Shown piece after piece: positions 14,368 to 20,182 of a stretch of 20,182 bases of DNA. The translations under genes were made by a program, and so were the position numbers. The notes under the pieces are model-generated. The model ran no database searches. It worked only from the letters and a program-made list of their open reading frames with translations, and was not told where the DNA came from. This DNA is from a virus. The DNA lies in the IMG/VR virus record IMGVR_UViG_3300045885_000114, positions 1-20,182 of that record; one strand, 5' to 3'. Numbering within the stretch: position 1 is the stretch's first letter; every line of letters starts with the position of its first letter.

Positions 14368-14925
14368 GTGGCCAAGACGTTCAGGGAGTTGCTGACCAGC
14401 ACGAAAGAGCTGTTCCACCTGAACGTCACCTACTACGCGGAACCCATCGTCTACGTTCCATTTGGCAGCGTGCCTGACACAGTGGACGAAGTCTTGGTGT
14501 CGAGCGAAGGCGAGATCATCATCTCGCAAGACGGTGAGGAGATTAACTTCGGCCTGGCGACCGATGGGGCCTTCATCCTGGTTGCTCAGGACGGAACGAC
14601 GGTGATCACGCAAGACGAGCTAAACACGATTGGCGTGGGTGATCTGGTCATCAGGACCATCAACGTCCACATCGTCGAGGAAGAGTCACTTGAGTTTGAA
14701 GGGGAAGACACGGAAGACCGAGTCAGGCAGATCAAGGTAAAGACGCTGAAGAATTCTATCAAAGGAATCCTAAGGCCATGCATCGGGGATCAGCTGATTC
14801 GGTTGCCGCAGTACGACGAAGATCAGAACCCGTACACGTACCAAGGCGAGCATTCGCTGGAATCGATTGACAGCTGGCGGTTGACATTTGAACGGAAGCG
14901 ACGTGATGCACAAGGGTTTCGTTGA
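14368..14925 (+). CDS. putative neck/head-completion protein
   Basis: The 185-aa protein starts at GTG 14368 with GGGAAAGAG upstream. It is acidic and beta-rich. Three related strands occur in series: IIISQDGE (50-57), ILVAQDGT (70-77) and VITQDE (79-84). The C-terminal part has RQIKVKTLKNSIKGILRP and ends WRLTFERKRRDAQGFR. The place after the capsid and decoration genes and before the tail genes is where adaptor or head-completion proteins lie. I do not recognise a family. The neck role is inferred. It overlaps the next gene by 1 nt. Confidence 0.52.
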   Translation: MAKTFRELLTSTKELFHLNVTYYAEPIVYVPFGSVPDTVDEVLVSSEGEIIISQDGEEINFGLATDGAFILVAQDGTTVITQDELNTIGVGDLVIRTINVHIVEEESLEFEGEDTEDRVRQIKVKTLKNSIKGILRPCIGDQLIRLPQYDEDQNPYTYQGEHSLESIDSWRLTFERKRRDAQGFR

Positions 14926-15434
14926 TGGCCTTCGAGGGACCGATTTCCGAAGCAATGGAATTGCTAGAAGCGGCCGTCCTTGCGTCCGACACGTTTGTCA
15001 ACCAGTGCAGCTTGGACGGACTCGATCCAACGGAGCAAGTTTTTTTTCATTCGCTGCGGCCTGAGTTTGAATCCAACGTCATTAGGCCAACGCCCATTCA
15101 ACGACCGTTTGTACTGATCAAGGCAGAAGGATTTCGGCTGGTTCGCAACTTTGACAACTGCTTTGATCCGATGTCGACCCCAAGGATCCACATTCAAGAC
15201 AAATACCGCGGCGAGAACTTCAGAGAGAGCACGATTGAGTTTTCAAACTTCATCGGAAAACTGCTAACAGACATTTGGAAGTACGGACAAACGAACACGG
15301 CCCTGGCAATCAAGCAGTTCATTCAGACCACGGACCCGACAGCGACAAGACGAACGGAGCATGGAACTGATTACACGTTTTGGTTTGCGGAGTACGACGT
15401 GCAGTCAGGATATGAAGCACAGACGAGCGAATAG
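14925..15434 (+). CDS. putative neck or tail-terminator-type protein
   Basis: The 169-aa protein starts at ATG 14925, overlapping the previous stop by one base; a TTG at 14922 is less likely. It has an N-terminal helix (SEAMELLEAAVLASDTFV), a strand-rich middle (RPFVLIKAEGFRLVRNFD) and a C-terminal YTFWFAEYDVQ strand. This alpha/beta layout is seen in neck and tail-terminator proteins, but no diagnostic motif is present. A run of eight T at 15039-15046 stays in frame (Phe-Phe). The gene overlaps the next by 1 nt. The function is inferred only from position. Confidence 0.48.
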   Translation: MAFEGPISEAMELLEAAVLASDTFVNQCSLDGLDPTEQVFFHSLRPEFESNVIRPTPIQRPFVLIKAEGFRLVRNFDNCFDPMSTPRIHIQDKYRGENFRESTIEFSNFIGKLLTDIWKYGQTNTALAIKQFIQTTDPTATRRTEHGTDYTFWFAEYDVQSGYEAQTSE

Positions 15435-15967
15435 TGCCGATTTTTTTCCACGTCAATTACGAAGGGGTGAGCCTGCTGGCATTTCAGCAGGGACTGAGCA
15501 GGAGATCCCGAGACGAAGCGATCAAGTACGCCATGTTTCGCGTTGCGATGTTTTGGCATCGGTTCATCCTGCCGAAGCACTTTGAACGTGGGGCGAAGCG
15601 GAGATACAAGCATCAGCAAAGAAAACGAAAGTACTCCCGGATCAAGGAAGACTTCGCCCGCGGCATCCCGTATAAGGGCGAACTTCCAACGGTGGTCAAG
15701 GGCGGTACGGTCGATATTGCGTTTGGCGGATCAACAGAAGGCAAAGCAAGGGCATCCAAGGCGATCAAGGTCACCACAAGCGGATTCAAGATACGAATGC
15801 GGGTGCCGCGTTATATCGTCATGCGGCGACGTGGTAATTACCCCAACATGAAAGCGGAGTTGTCCAGGATCACAAGAGAGGAAGCCAGAGCACTCACCAA
15901 GATATTTGCCAGAGACTACATCCGATACATCAGGTCCCAAAGAATTTCCCAACAGATAGCGGCCTAA
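15434..15967 (+). CDS. basic tail-completion protein, gpZ/HK97-gp10-like
   Basis: The 177-aa protein starts at GTG 15434 within TAGTG, coupled to the gene before. It is strongly basic (RGAKRRYKHQQRKRKYSRIK near residues 52-71; many Arg/Lys throughout). Its ends are helical, around a beta segment (KAIKVTTSGFKIRMRVPRYI). Such basic proteins between neck and tail tube, like lambda gpZ and HK97 gp10, help join tail to head. The call rests on charge, size and order, with no family motif seen. The C-terminal helix EEARALTKIFARDYIRYIRS could contact DNA or the portal. Confidence 0.55.
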   Translation: MPIFFHVNYEGVSLLAFQQGLSRRSRDEAIKYAMFRVAMFWHRFILPKHFERGAKRRYKHQQRKRKYSRIKEDFARGIPYKGELPTVVKGGTVDIAFGGSTEGKARASKAIKVTTSGFKIRMRVPRYIVMRRRGNYPNMKAELSRITREEARALTKIFARDYIRYIRSQRISQQIAA

Positions 15968-15968
15968 C

Positions 15969-16880
15969 ATGGCTCTAGATAACATCCACTATCCGCACGC
16001 GATCCGGTTGCCAAATCCTGAGATTGTGCACTTGACCGCTGTCAACCCGGATCGTGGTTACAACGTGGTCACCGAATCGGCAGCCGGCGAAGCGGTGCCG
16101 TGCTTTGTCGGTGTCGGGTCGATCGCTCCGGTGCTGACCTTCACCAGCCGGCAGCTGAAGTCGATCCTGGATGTGCTGACGGTCCAGAGCCTGTTGCGTG
16201 ATCTCTCGGGTGACACGGTCGATCTCTGGTATCGAGCCGGCCGGCCGATGGACATCCGCGAAGAGAACGGCGTCGCCAAGCACATTGTCGCCCGCTTGGC
16301 TACCAGTGCGATGCTTTACTGGAATCAGATTCGGGTTACCCAAGGCTCGATTGCTGAGATCGATTGCAGCATGCCGACCGCTAAGCGGACGATTGCTGAC
16401 CCGATGGTGTGGCTCGGCAGTCAGACGCTGCCCACAGTCTCAGGCTGCCAGCGGATCTACGGCATGGGCCCTGTGCGGCTCAACGGGACGCTGCTCACTG
16501 GCGTCACGGGATGGACGATGACGAGCAACGTGCAGCTGGAGCAGATTTCAGCGGACGGCGACAAGTTCCTAACCTATCTGGGCGTCAACAACTTCCACCC
16601 GCAAGTACAGCTGAACTCGGCAAACTTGAACGAGATCGTAGCGTCGAGCAATGGCGGCGACGCGTTCAATACGCTCGATCTCTATCTGCAGCGAATGGTT
16701 TCAACCGATGTGTTTGACAGCCCGACTGCAACCACCCACATACGAGTCACGTTGTTCGGCGGGTTGAGAACAGTTCCTGGTGCGACAGGAAGCCCGGCAA
16801 CGGTCTCCCCCATGTTTTACTCAGTCAAGTCGTCAAGCTTCCCGACGCACTCGTTCAATACGGCGATCAATATCAGTTAG
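15969..16880 (+). CDS. putative major tail tube protein
   Basis: The 303-aa product follows the tail-completion gene, where lambda has gene V after Z and U. It is beta-rich with few charged patches. Notable segments are TFTSRQLKSILDVLTVQ, IRVTQGSIAEIDCSM, GPVRLNGTLLTGVTGWTMT, and DLYLQRMVSTDVF. The repeated tube-like strand-loop pattern and the position support a tube subunit. No tail-tube signature was recognised with certainty. The start lies 1 nt after the previous stop with no clear ribosome site, so translation is likely coupled. Confidence 0.58.
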   Translation: MALDNIHYPHAIRLPNPEIVHLTAVNPDRGYNVVTESAAGEAVPCFVGVGSIAPVLTFTSRQLKSILDVLTVQSLLRDLSGDTVDLWYRAGRPMDIREENGVAKHIVARLATSAMLYWNQIRVTQGSIAEIDCSMPTAKRTIADPMVWLGSQTLPTVSGCQRIYGMGPVRLNGTLLTGVTGWTMTSNVQLEQISADGDKFLTYLGVNNFHPQVQLNSANLNEIVASSNGGDAFNTLDLYLQRMVSTDVFDSPTATTHIRVTLFGGLRTVPGATGSPATVSPMFYSVKSSSFPTHSFNTAINIS

Positions 16881-16888
16881 GTGGTCCT

Positions 16889-17278
16889 ATGTCGATGACG
16901 CAATCGGTATCGATCGAAGCCCAGATGGACGGCGTGACCCGGATCTCTGCGGCGTTCACTGAAACGCTGGGCAGTCTGATGGATCTCGACGAGACGGTGG
17001 CGACCGGGCAGACCGACAAGGAACTGGTGTGCCGCGTTGAGACGAGCGGACTACGTATCTTCGCGATCAACTCAGACCAAGACGTCACAGTCAAAACAAA
17101 TTCGTCAGGAAGTCCAAACGAAACCTGGACTCTCAAGAGAAACAAACCGCTGGTCTGGGCCAACAACATGGGACTTGGATTTCCGTTGCTGGCTGATCTC
17201 ACCAGTATCTTCGTGACCAATGCCAGCGGGAGCACGGCACGCATTCAAGTTATGACCGGACGGACACCCACCACGTAA
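16889..17278 (+). CDS. beta-rich paralogue family, copy B
   Basis: The 129-aa homologue of copies A and C. It has the family core SDQDVTVKTNSSGSP identical to copy A, then ETWTL and NKPLVW, and the C-terminal FVTNASGSTARIQ block. The first half is more divergent. AGGTGG lies 4 nt before ATG 16889; a second ATG at 16895 has more usual spacing, so the start is uncertain by two codons. It sits between the tube-like gene and copy C, suggesting a tail-associated structural role. The function is unknown. Confidence 0.74.
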   Translation: MSMTQSVSIEAQMDGVTRISAAFTETLGSLMDLDETVATGQTDKELVCRVETSGLRIFAINSDQDVTVKTNSSGSPNETWTLKRNKPLVWANNMGLGFPLLADLTSIFVTNASGSTARIQVMTGRTPTT

Positions 17279-17289
17279 GCGAATAAGCC

Positions 17290-17682
17290 ATGGCAGTCAC
17301 TTCAAGTATCAATTACCGAATCAGCGACGGCGTCACGTCGATCGTCGTTACAGCCTCTGAGTCTGTGGGGGCGACGGTAACGGTCGATGAATCGGTTGCC
17401 ACGGGCGAAACCAATAAGCAGGTAACGGCTTCGGTCCCAAGCAGCGGACTCAAGACGTTCACCATCACTAGCGACCAGGACGTGACCATTAAGACCAACT
17501 CGTCAGGCAGCCCCCAAGAGACGTTCACGATCAAGGCCAACAAGCCATTGGCGTGGATTACTGGTGGTGGTGGCGGTCAGGCAAGTCCCATTGCAGGGCC
17601 AGTGACGGCTCTGTTTGTTACCAACTCGTCAGGCTCGGCTGCGAGGATCCAGCTGCTTGCTGGTTATGATCCGACACCGTAA
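17290..17682 (+). CDS. beta-rich paralogue family, copy C
   Basis: The 130-aa homologue, tandem to copy B with an 11-nt gap. Its core reads SDQDVTIKTNSSGSP and then QETFTIKANKPLAW, closer to copy A in these residues than copy B is. It has a Gly-rich insert (GGGGGQASP) and the closing FVTNSSGSAARIQ block. The N-terminal half has repeated Val/Thr strands (TASESVGATVTVDESVATGE). It is probably an Ig-like or beta-sandwich protein. The DNA of the three copies has diverged while the core stays fixed, so they are under selection. Confidence 0.74.
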   Translation: MAVTSSINYRISDGVTSIVVTASESVGATVTVDESVATGETNKQVTASVPSSGLKTFTITSDQDVTIKTNSSGSPQETFTIKANKPLAWITGGGGGQASPIAGPVTALFVTNSSGSAARIQLLAGYDPTP

Positions 17683-17699
17683 TCCGAGAAAGGCTACGT

Positions 17700-17981
17700 A
17701 TGACCATTGATCACATTTTACTAACAGCAAGGAACGTCCTTGCACAAGCAGCGAACATCGACCGCAACACAGCCAACGCCTACATCCAGCGTGCCGATAG
17801 GAAACTGCTCGAGAAGATTGCCGCGGCGGCCCCTGAAGAAGCGGCCCGGCTTGCCCTGAAGATCATGCCACCCAACGACCTGGTGGAGGCTCCACCTGAG
17901 GAAGCCCATCCGGTCAAGAAAACGAACAAGCGAGAGGCCAGATTGGAGACGGAAGACTCGCCGGCCTCGAACATGGAGTAA
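17700..17981 (+). CDS. small helical protein before the tail terminator
   Basis: The 93-aa product begins at ATG 17700, behind a purine-rich site (GAGAAAGG). It is helical and Ala/Glu-rich (LLEKIAAAAPEEAARLALKI), then a charged, disordered tail (PVKKTNKREARLETED). It could be a tail assembly factor, since it lies two genes before the tape measure, but nothing shows this. A terminator follows within about 80 nt, so it is the last gene of the tube transcript. Confidence 0.55.
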   Translation: MTIDHILLTARNVLAQAANIDRNTANAYIQRADRKLLEKIAAAAPEEAARLALKIMPPNDLVEAPPEEAHPVKKTNKREARLETEDSPASNME

Positions 17982-18036
17982 CGCGTTGCCAGCCGGCTCT
18001 TTTTCGTTTGCAACGAGCATTTGCTGGTAATCGTGG

Positions 18037-18067
18037 GCGGCTGGCCTCAAAACCAGCCGCTTTTTTT
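18037..18067 (+). terminator. strong Rho-independent terminator inside the tail genes
   Basis: GCGGCTGG (18037-18044) pairs with CCAGCCGC (18053-18060), a perfect 8-bp stem with an 8-nt loop, followed by seven T (18061-18067). The next start codon (GTG 18083) is only 15 nt after the T-tract. Upstream, GCCAGCCG (17989-17996) can pair instead with CGGCTGGC (18038-18045), which would block this hairpin. Confidence 0.85.
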
Positions 18068-18082
18068 ATATGGGAGTGATTT

Positions 18083-18925
18083 GTGAAGGTCGGGTTTTTC
18101 TACTTTCTGCCGTGTGAATTGAAGTTTGCGGTCGATGAGTCAGCCGGCACGATCAACGTCGATGCGATCGACTCCAAGTTTCACCTAGGTTATGCGTTCC
18201 AAGATCGCTCTGGGGTTCCTGATCAGACCTGCTTCCATTACGGCAACGGCCCTAACGGCAGCATGGGAACGTTTCTCTATCCCAAGCCGGACGGGGAATC
18301 GGATATCCCCAATTTCTTCGATGCCTCGCACAGGCAGAAGTGGATCCGACATCGCGGAGCGTATATCGGACGGGACATCGGTCATCCATGTCCAGGACCC
18401 GACGAACTGATCCGGAACGCAAACGAAGCAACCGGGATCCCGGTAATCGACCAGTTCAACAGGAGCTGGATCATTCCCGTGATCAGGGCACGGGATCCAT
18501 CACGCTACTGTCTTCCGATGGAATACTGCTTTGACGAAGATGGGCAGGTTTACACGCGTCGTCGATCCCGCGACGAGAAGATTTGGGACCTGTCCGGAAT
18601 ACTCCAGGACCATCTAAGCAAGAAGCATGTGCTCAGCGATTCCGATCTCACGATCCGCCTGGCACAAGTGCTTGGCATCTATTACCGACTGAGCACGGCT
18701 GAACTGGCGATGATGGTCGAGTCCGATGTTAATCCGATTGTCACCCAGTTTGCCGCCAATGTGATTGCGGTGGTTCTCGACTTCCGCACTTGGAACGAGT
18801 TCATCGAAGAACAGAAGGATGATCCGGAAAAAAAAAGCGAAGAACTAGAAGTTCAAGACTCACCGAATGTCTCGCATGGTGTGCAGGCAGAAGACCACAC
18901 TATGAGCCCAGTCGGTGCGACCTAG
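18083..18925 (+). CDS. putative tail assembly chaperone
   Basis: The 280-aa protein starts at GTG 18083 with GGGAG 6 nt upstream. It directly precedes the tape measure, the standard place for tail chaperones. The N-terminal half has an unusual pattern, PGPDELIR then SWIIPVIRARDPSRYCLPMEY, that I associate with phage proteins located just before the tape measure. The C-terminal half is helical (STAELAMMVESDVNPI, FRTWNEFIEEQKDD) and then acidic. Near the end an A9 run (18828-18836) in the frame gaA-AAA-AAA-A could cause a -1 shift to a frame that ends exactly at the tape-measure start. That pattern is typical of this gene class. The role is inferred. Confidence 0.6.
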   Translation: MKVGFFYFLPCELKFAVDESAGTINVDAIDSKFHLGYAFQDRSGVPDQTCFHYGNGPNGSMGTFLYPKPDGESDIPNFFDASHRQKWIRHRGAYIGRDIGHPCPGPDELIRNANEATGIPVIDQFNRSWIIPVIRARDPSRYCLPMEYCFDEDGQVYTRRRSRDEKIWDLSGILQDHLSKKHVLSDSDLTIRLAQVLGIYYRLSTAELAMMVESDVNPIVTQFAANVIAVVLDFRTWNEFIEEQKDDPEKKSEELEVQDSPNVSHGVQAEDHTMSPVGAT

Positions 18926-18954
18926 AGATCCTGAGAGTAGTTAGCCAGCTATGA
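18828..18954 (+). other. candidate -1 ribosomal frameshift site and extension
   Basis: Nine A at 18828-18836 contain A-AAA-AAA in the correct phase for a -1 slip. The -1 frame is closed by a TGA at 18820-18822 just upstream. It is open from 18823 to a TGA at 18952-18954 that overlaps the tape-measure ATG (18951). A shift would give a 290-aa product instead of 280 aa, with the last 39 residues different. The extension is short and Arg-rich at first, and a 44-codon open stretch could arise by chance. Confidence 0.45.
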
Positions 18955-20182
18955 GCGGCGACGCCAATCTTGTCATCACCGGCATAGGTCGATTTGAAAA
19001 GCTGAATTCGGCATACGATTCAGTGATCAAAGAGAACGTACGCCTACAGGACGCGTTGCGAAAGGTCGAGCAGCAGTCAGGACGTGTTGACAAATCGCAG
19101 GAAGCGATGGCCAACGCCATGACCAAGCGTGTCGCCCAGATGGTCACTGGGTACATGGGGCTATCTAAGGCCATCGAGCTGGCCAATCGGGCATTTGAGA
19201 AGCAGCTGGAGTTGCAACAGCGGGCCGGCAATCTGACGACGAGCTTGGCGGATGCTCAGGCTCAGCTCAATAACCAGATGTCCCCGAACGCCACGCTTGC
19301 CCAATTCCGCCAGATGGCGGCGATGGGGCAAGCTGCCGGTGTTCGTACGGGTCTTGGCGAAGCGATGGGCGTTCAGATGCTCGCCAAGATTGTTGGCTCG
19401 ACGTCTGGGGGATGGACACCTGACCGTATGCAGGCTGCGGTGCAGATGATGGAAGCTGGGGCACCACTGTTTCGTGGGCCGCAGGTGTCGGAACTTGGCC
19501 GGTTCGGCGGTGCGGCTCTTGCAATGCAGCGTGGTATTCCAGGTCTGTCAGCTCAGCAAGCGATCGGAATGCTGGGAGCTGGTCTTGGTCAGTCGGTCGT
19601 GGAATCGATCTCGGAGATTCAGAACTTAGTTCCACCAGCGATTACCGCTCAGCAGCGATTCAAGAAGGTGGATCCACTAACCGCTTCAATTGAAGGCTTG
19701 GCAATTGGTGGTGCGATCAGCCAGCGGCTGTTCGACCCAACTGGGCAACGTTCAGCCTACGCAGCGTCTGCCTTGATCTCAACCATCGCAGAGCAAGCCC
19801 CTGAGCTACTTAACCGCGGCCTTTCGCCGATGCAAGTGCTCGACGAACTGCAGAAGCCAGAGAACAAGGCCCTGCAGCGGCGGGTTCAAGAAAACTTGCA
19901 GGGCTATTTGATCAGCAAGGCATCCCAGTACGAATTTACGACGGGCGATGTCAGCTCGATCATGGCCAAGGAAATGATTCCCCAGATGCGTCCAGGTCCG
20001 CAGGACGTCCAGAACTGGATTGACAGGGCTTCCATCGGGACCCCTGAGATTCAGACCGCAACACAACTGAGACAAGCTGGGGCTAGGCAGGAAGCAGCCA
20101 TCAGGACAATGGGCGGGCCGACTGAAGCGGTTCGTCGATTCCTATTTGGCGGCGAGACGGATGAAGGTCGGTATGCCCCCGG
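18951..20182 (+). CDS. tail tape measure protein (3' partial)
   Basis: The frame is open from ATG 18951 to the window edge (410 codons seen). The protein sets tail length and ends in the tail tip complex. The N-terminal part is a long helical region (RFEKLNSAYDSVIKENVRLQ, then ALRKVEQQSGRVDK, TKRVAQMVTGYMGLSKAIEL), followed by alternating helices rich in Ala, Gln and Gly (QMAAMGQAAGVRTGLGEAMG) typical of tape measures. The size beyond the window is unknown. There is no close ribosome site; the overlap with the candidate frameshift frame suggests translational coupling. The call depends on helical composition, open length and gene order. Confidence 0.72.
   Translation, partial: MSGDANLVITGIGRFEKLNSAYDSVIKENVRLQDALRKVEQQSGRVDKSQEAMANAMTKRVAQMVTGYMGLSKAIELANRAFEKQLELQQRAGNLTTSLADAQAQLNNQMSPNATLAQFRQMAAMGQAAGVRTGLGEAMGVQMLAKIVGSTSGGWTPDRMQAAVQMMEAGAPLFRGPQVSELGRFGGAALAMQRGIPGLSAQQAIGMLGAGLGQSVVESISEIQNLVPPAITAQQRFKKVDPLTASIEGLAIGGAISQRLFDPTGQRSAYAASALISTIAEQAPELLNRGLSPMQVLDELQKPENKALQRRVQENLQGYLISKASQYEFTTGDVSSIMAKEMIPQMRPGPQDVQNWIDRASIGTPEIQTATQLRQAGARQEAAIRTMGGPTEAVRRFLFGGETDEGRYAP

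Noticed and set aside
14475-14484. TGACACAGTG, partial copy of the operator-like palindrome
   Set aside because: It is inside a coding region, lacks the second arm, and is explained by chance.
15039-15046. Run of eight T as a possible frameshift site
   Set aside because: The gene continues in frame with a sensible protein, and no alternative frame leads to a neighbouring start.

Overview
The window is a contiguous stretch of a tailed double-stranded DNA phage, or of a prophage. All genes are on the + strand. The packaging, head and tail genes follow the lambda order: small terminase, large terminase, gpW-like connector, lambda-type portal, prohead protease with capsid, decoration-like protein, neck genes, tail tube-like protein, chaperone-like protein, tape measure. 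The host is probably a planctomycete. This is inferred from exported proteins with Pro-rich linkers and Cys-rich repeats, the Tat signal, moderate GC and frequent TTG/GTG starts, and is not proven. There is no integrase, tRNA, rRNA, CRISPR array or IS element, so a lytic phage cannot be told from a prophage.

Region 1 (1-1536) is replication: a DnaB-family helicase, partial at its 5' end, overlaps a PD-(D/E)XK-type nuclease gene. Region 2 (1537-5627) is an accessory block. It opens with a promoter/operator-like palindrome and a small HTH gene, followed by several exported or small proteins: a Cys-rich secreted protein, a secreted protein with a Pro-rich linker, a papain-like protease candidate, the first of three paralogous beta-rich proteins, a coiled-coil protein, a terminator, and a Tat-signal protein ending in a tail-fibre-like fragment. 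Region 3 (5617-13588) is packaging and head. It is interrupted by a zinc-ribbon gene and a more AT-rich gene (8688-9236) that ends in its own terminator. The prohead protease and major capsid protein are one 825-aa polypeptide with a plausible internal start. Region 4 (13653-20182) is neck and tail. It has two tandem members of the paralogous family, an internal terminator, a chaperone-like gene with a candidate -1 frameshift site, and the start of the tape-measure gene, which runs off the window.

The genes are tightly packed, with many 1-11 nt overlaps that imply translational coupling. The non-coding gaps are short: 1537-1592, 5025-5097, 9237-9324, 13589-13652 and 17982-18082. Three of them hold hairpin-plus-T-tract terminators on the same strand as transcription. 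Transcription across the cluster is therefore probably segmented, or depends on antitermination. No stretch of more than 300 bases lacks a gene.

The least-explained items are the three-copy family, the exported accessory block, the frameshift candidate before the tape measure, and the protease-capsid fusion.
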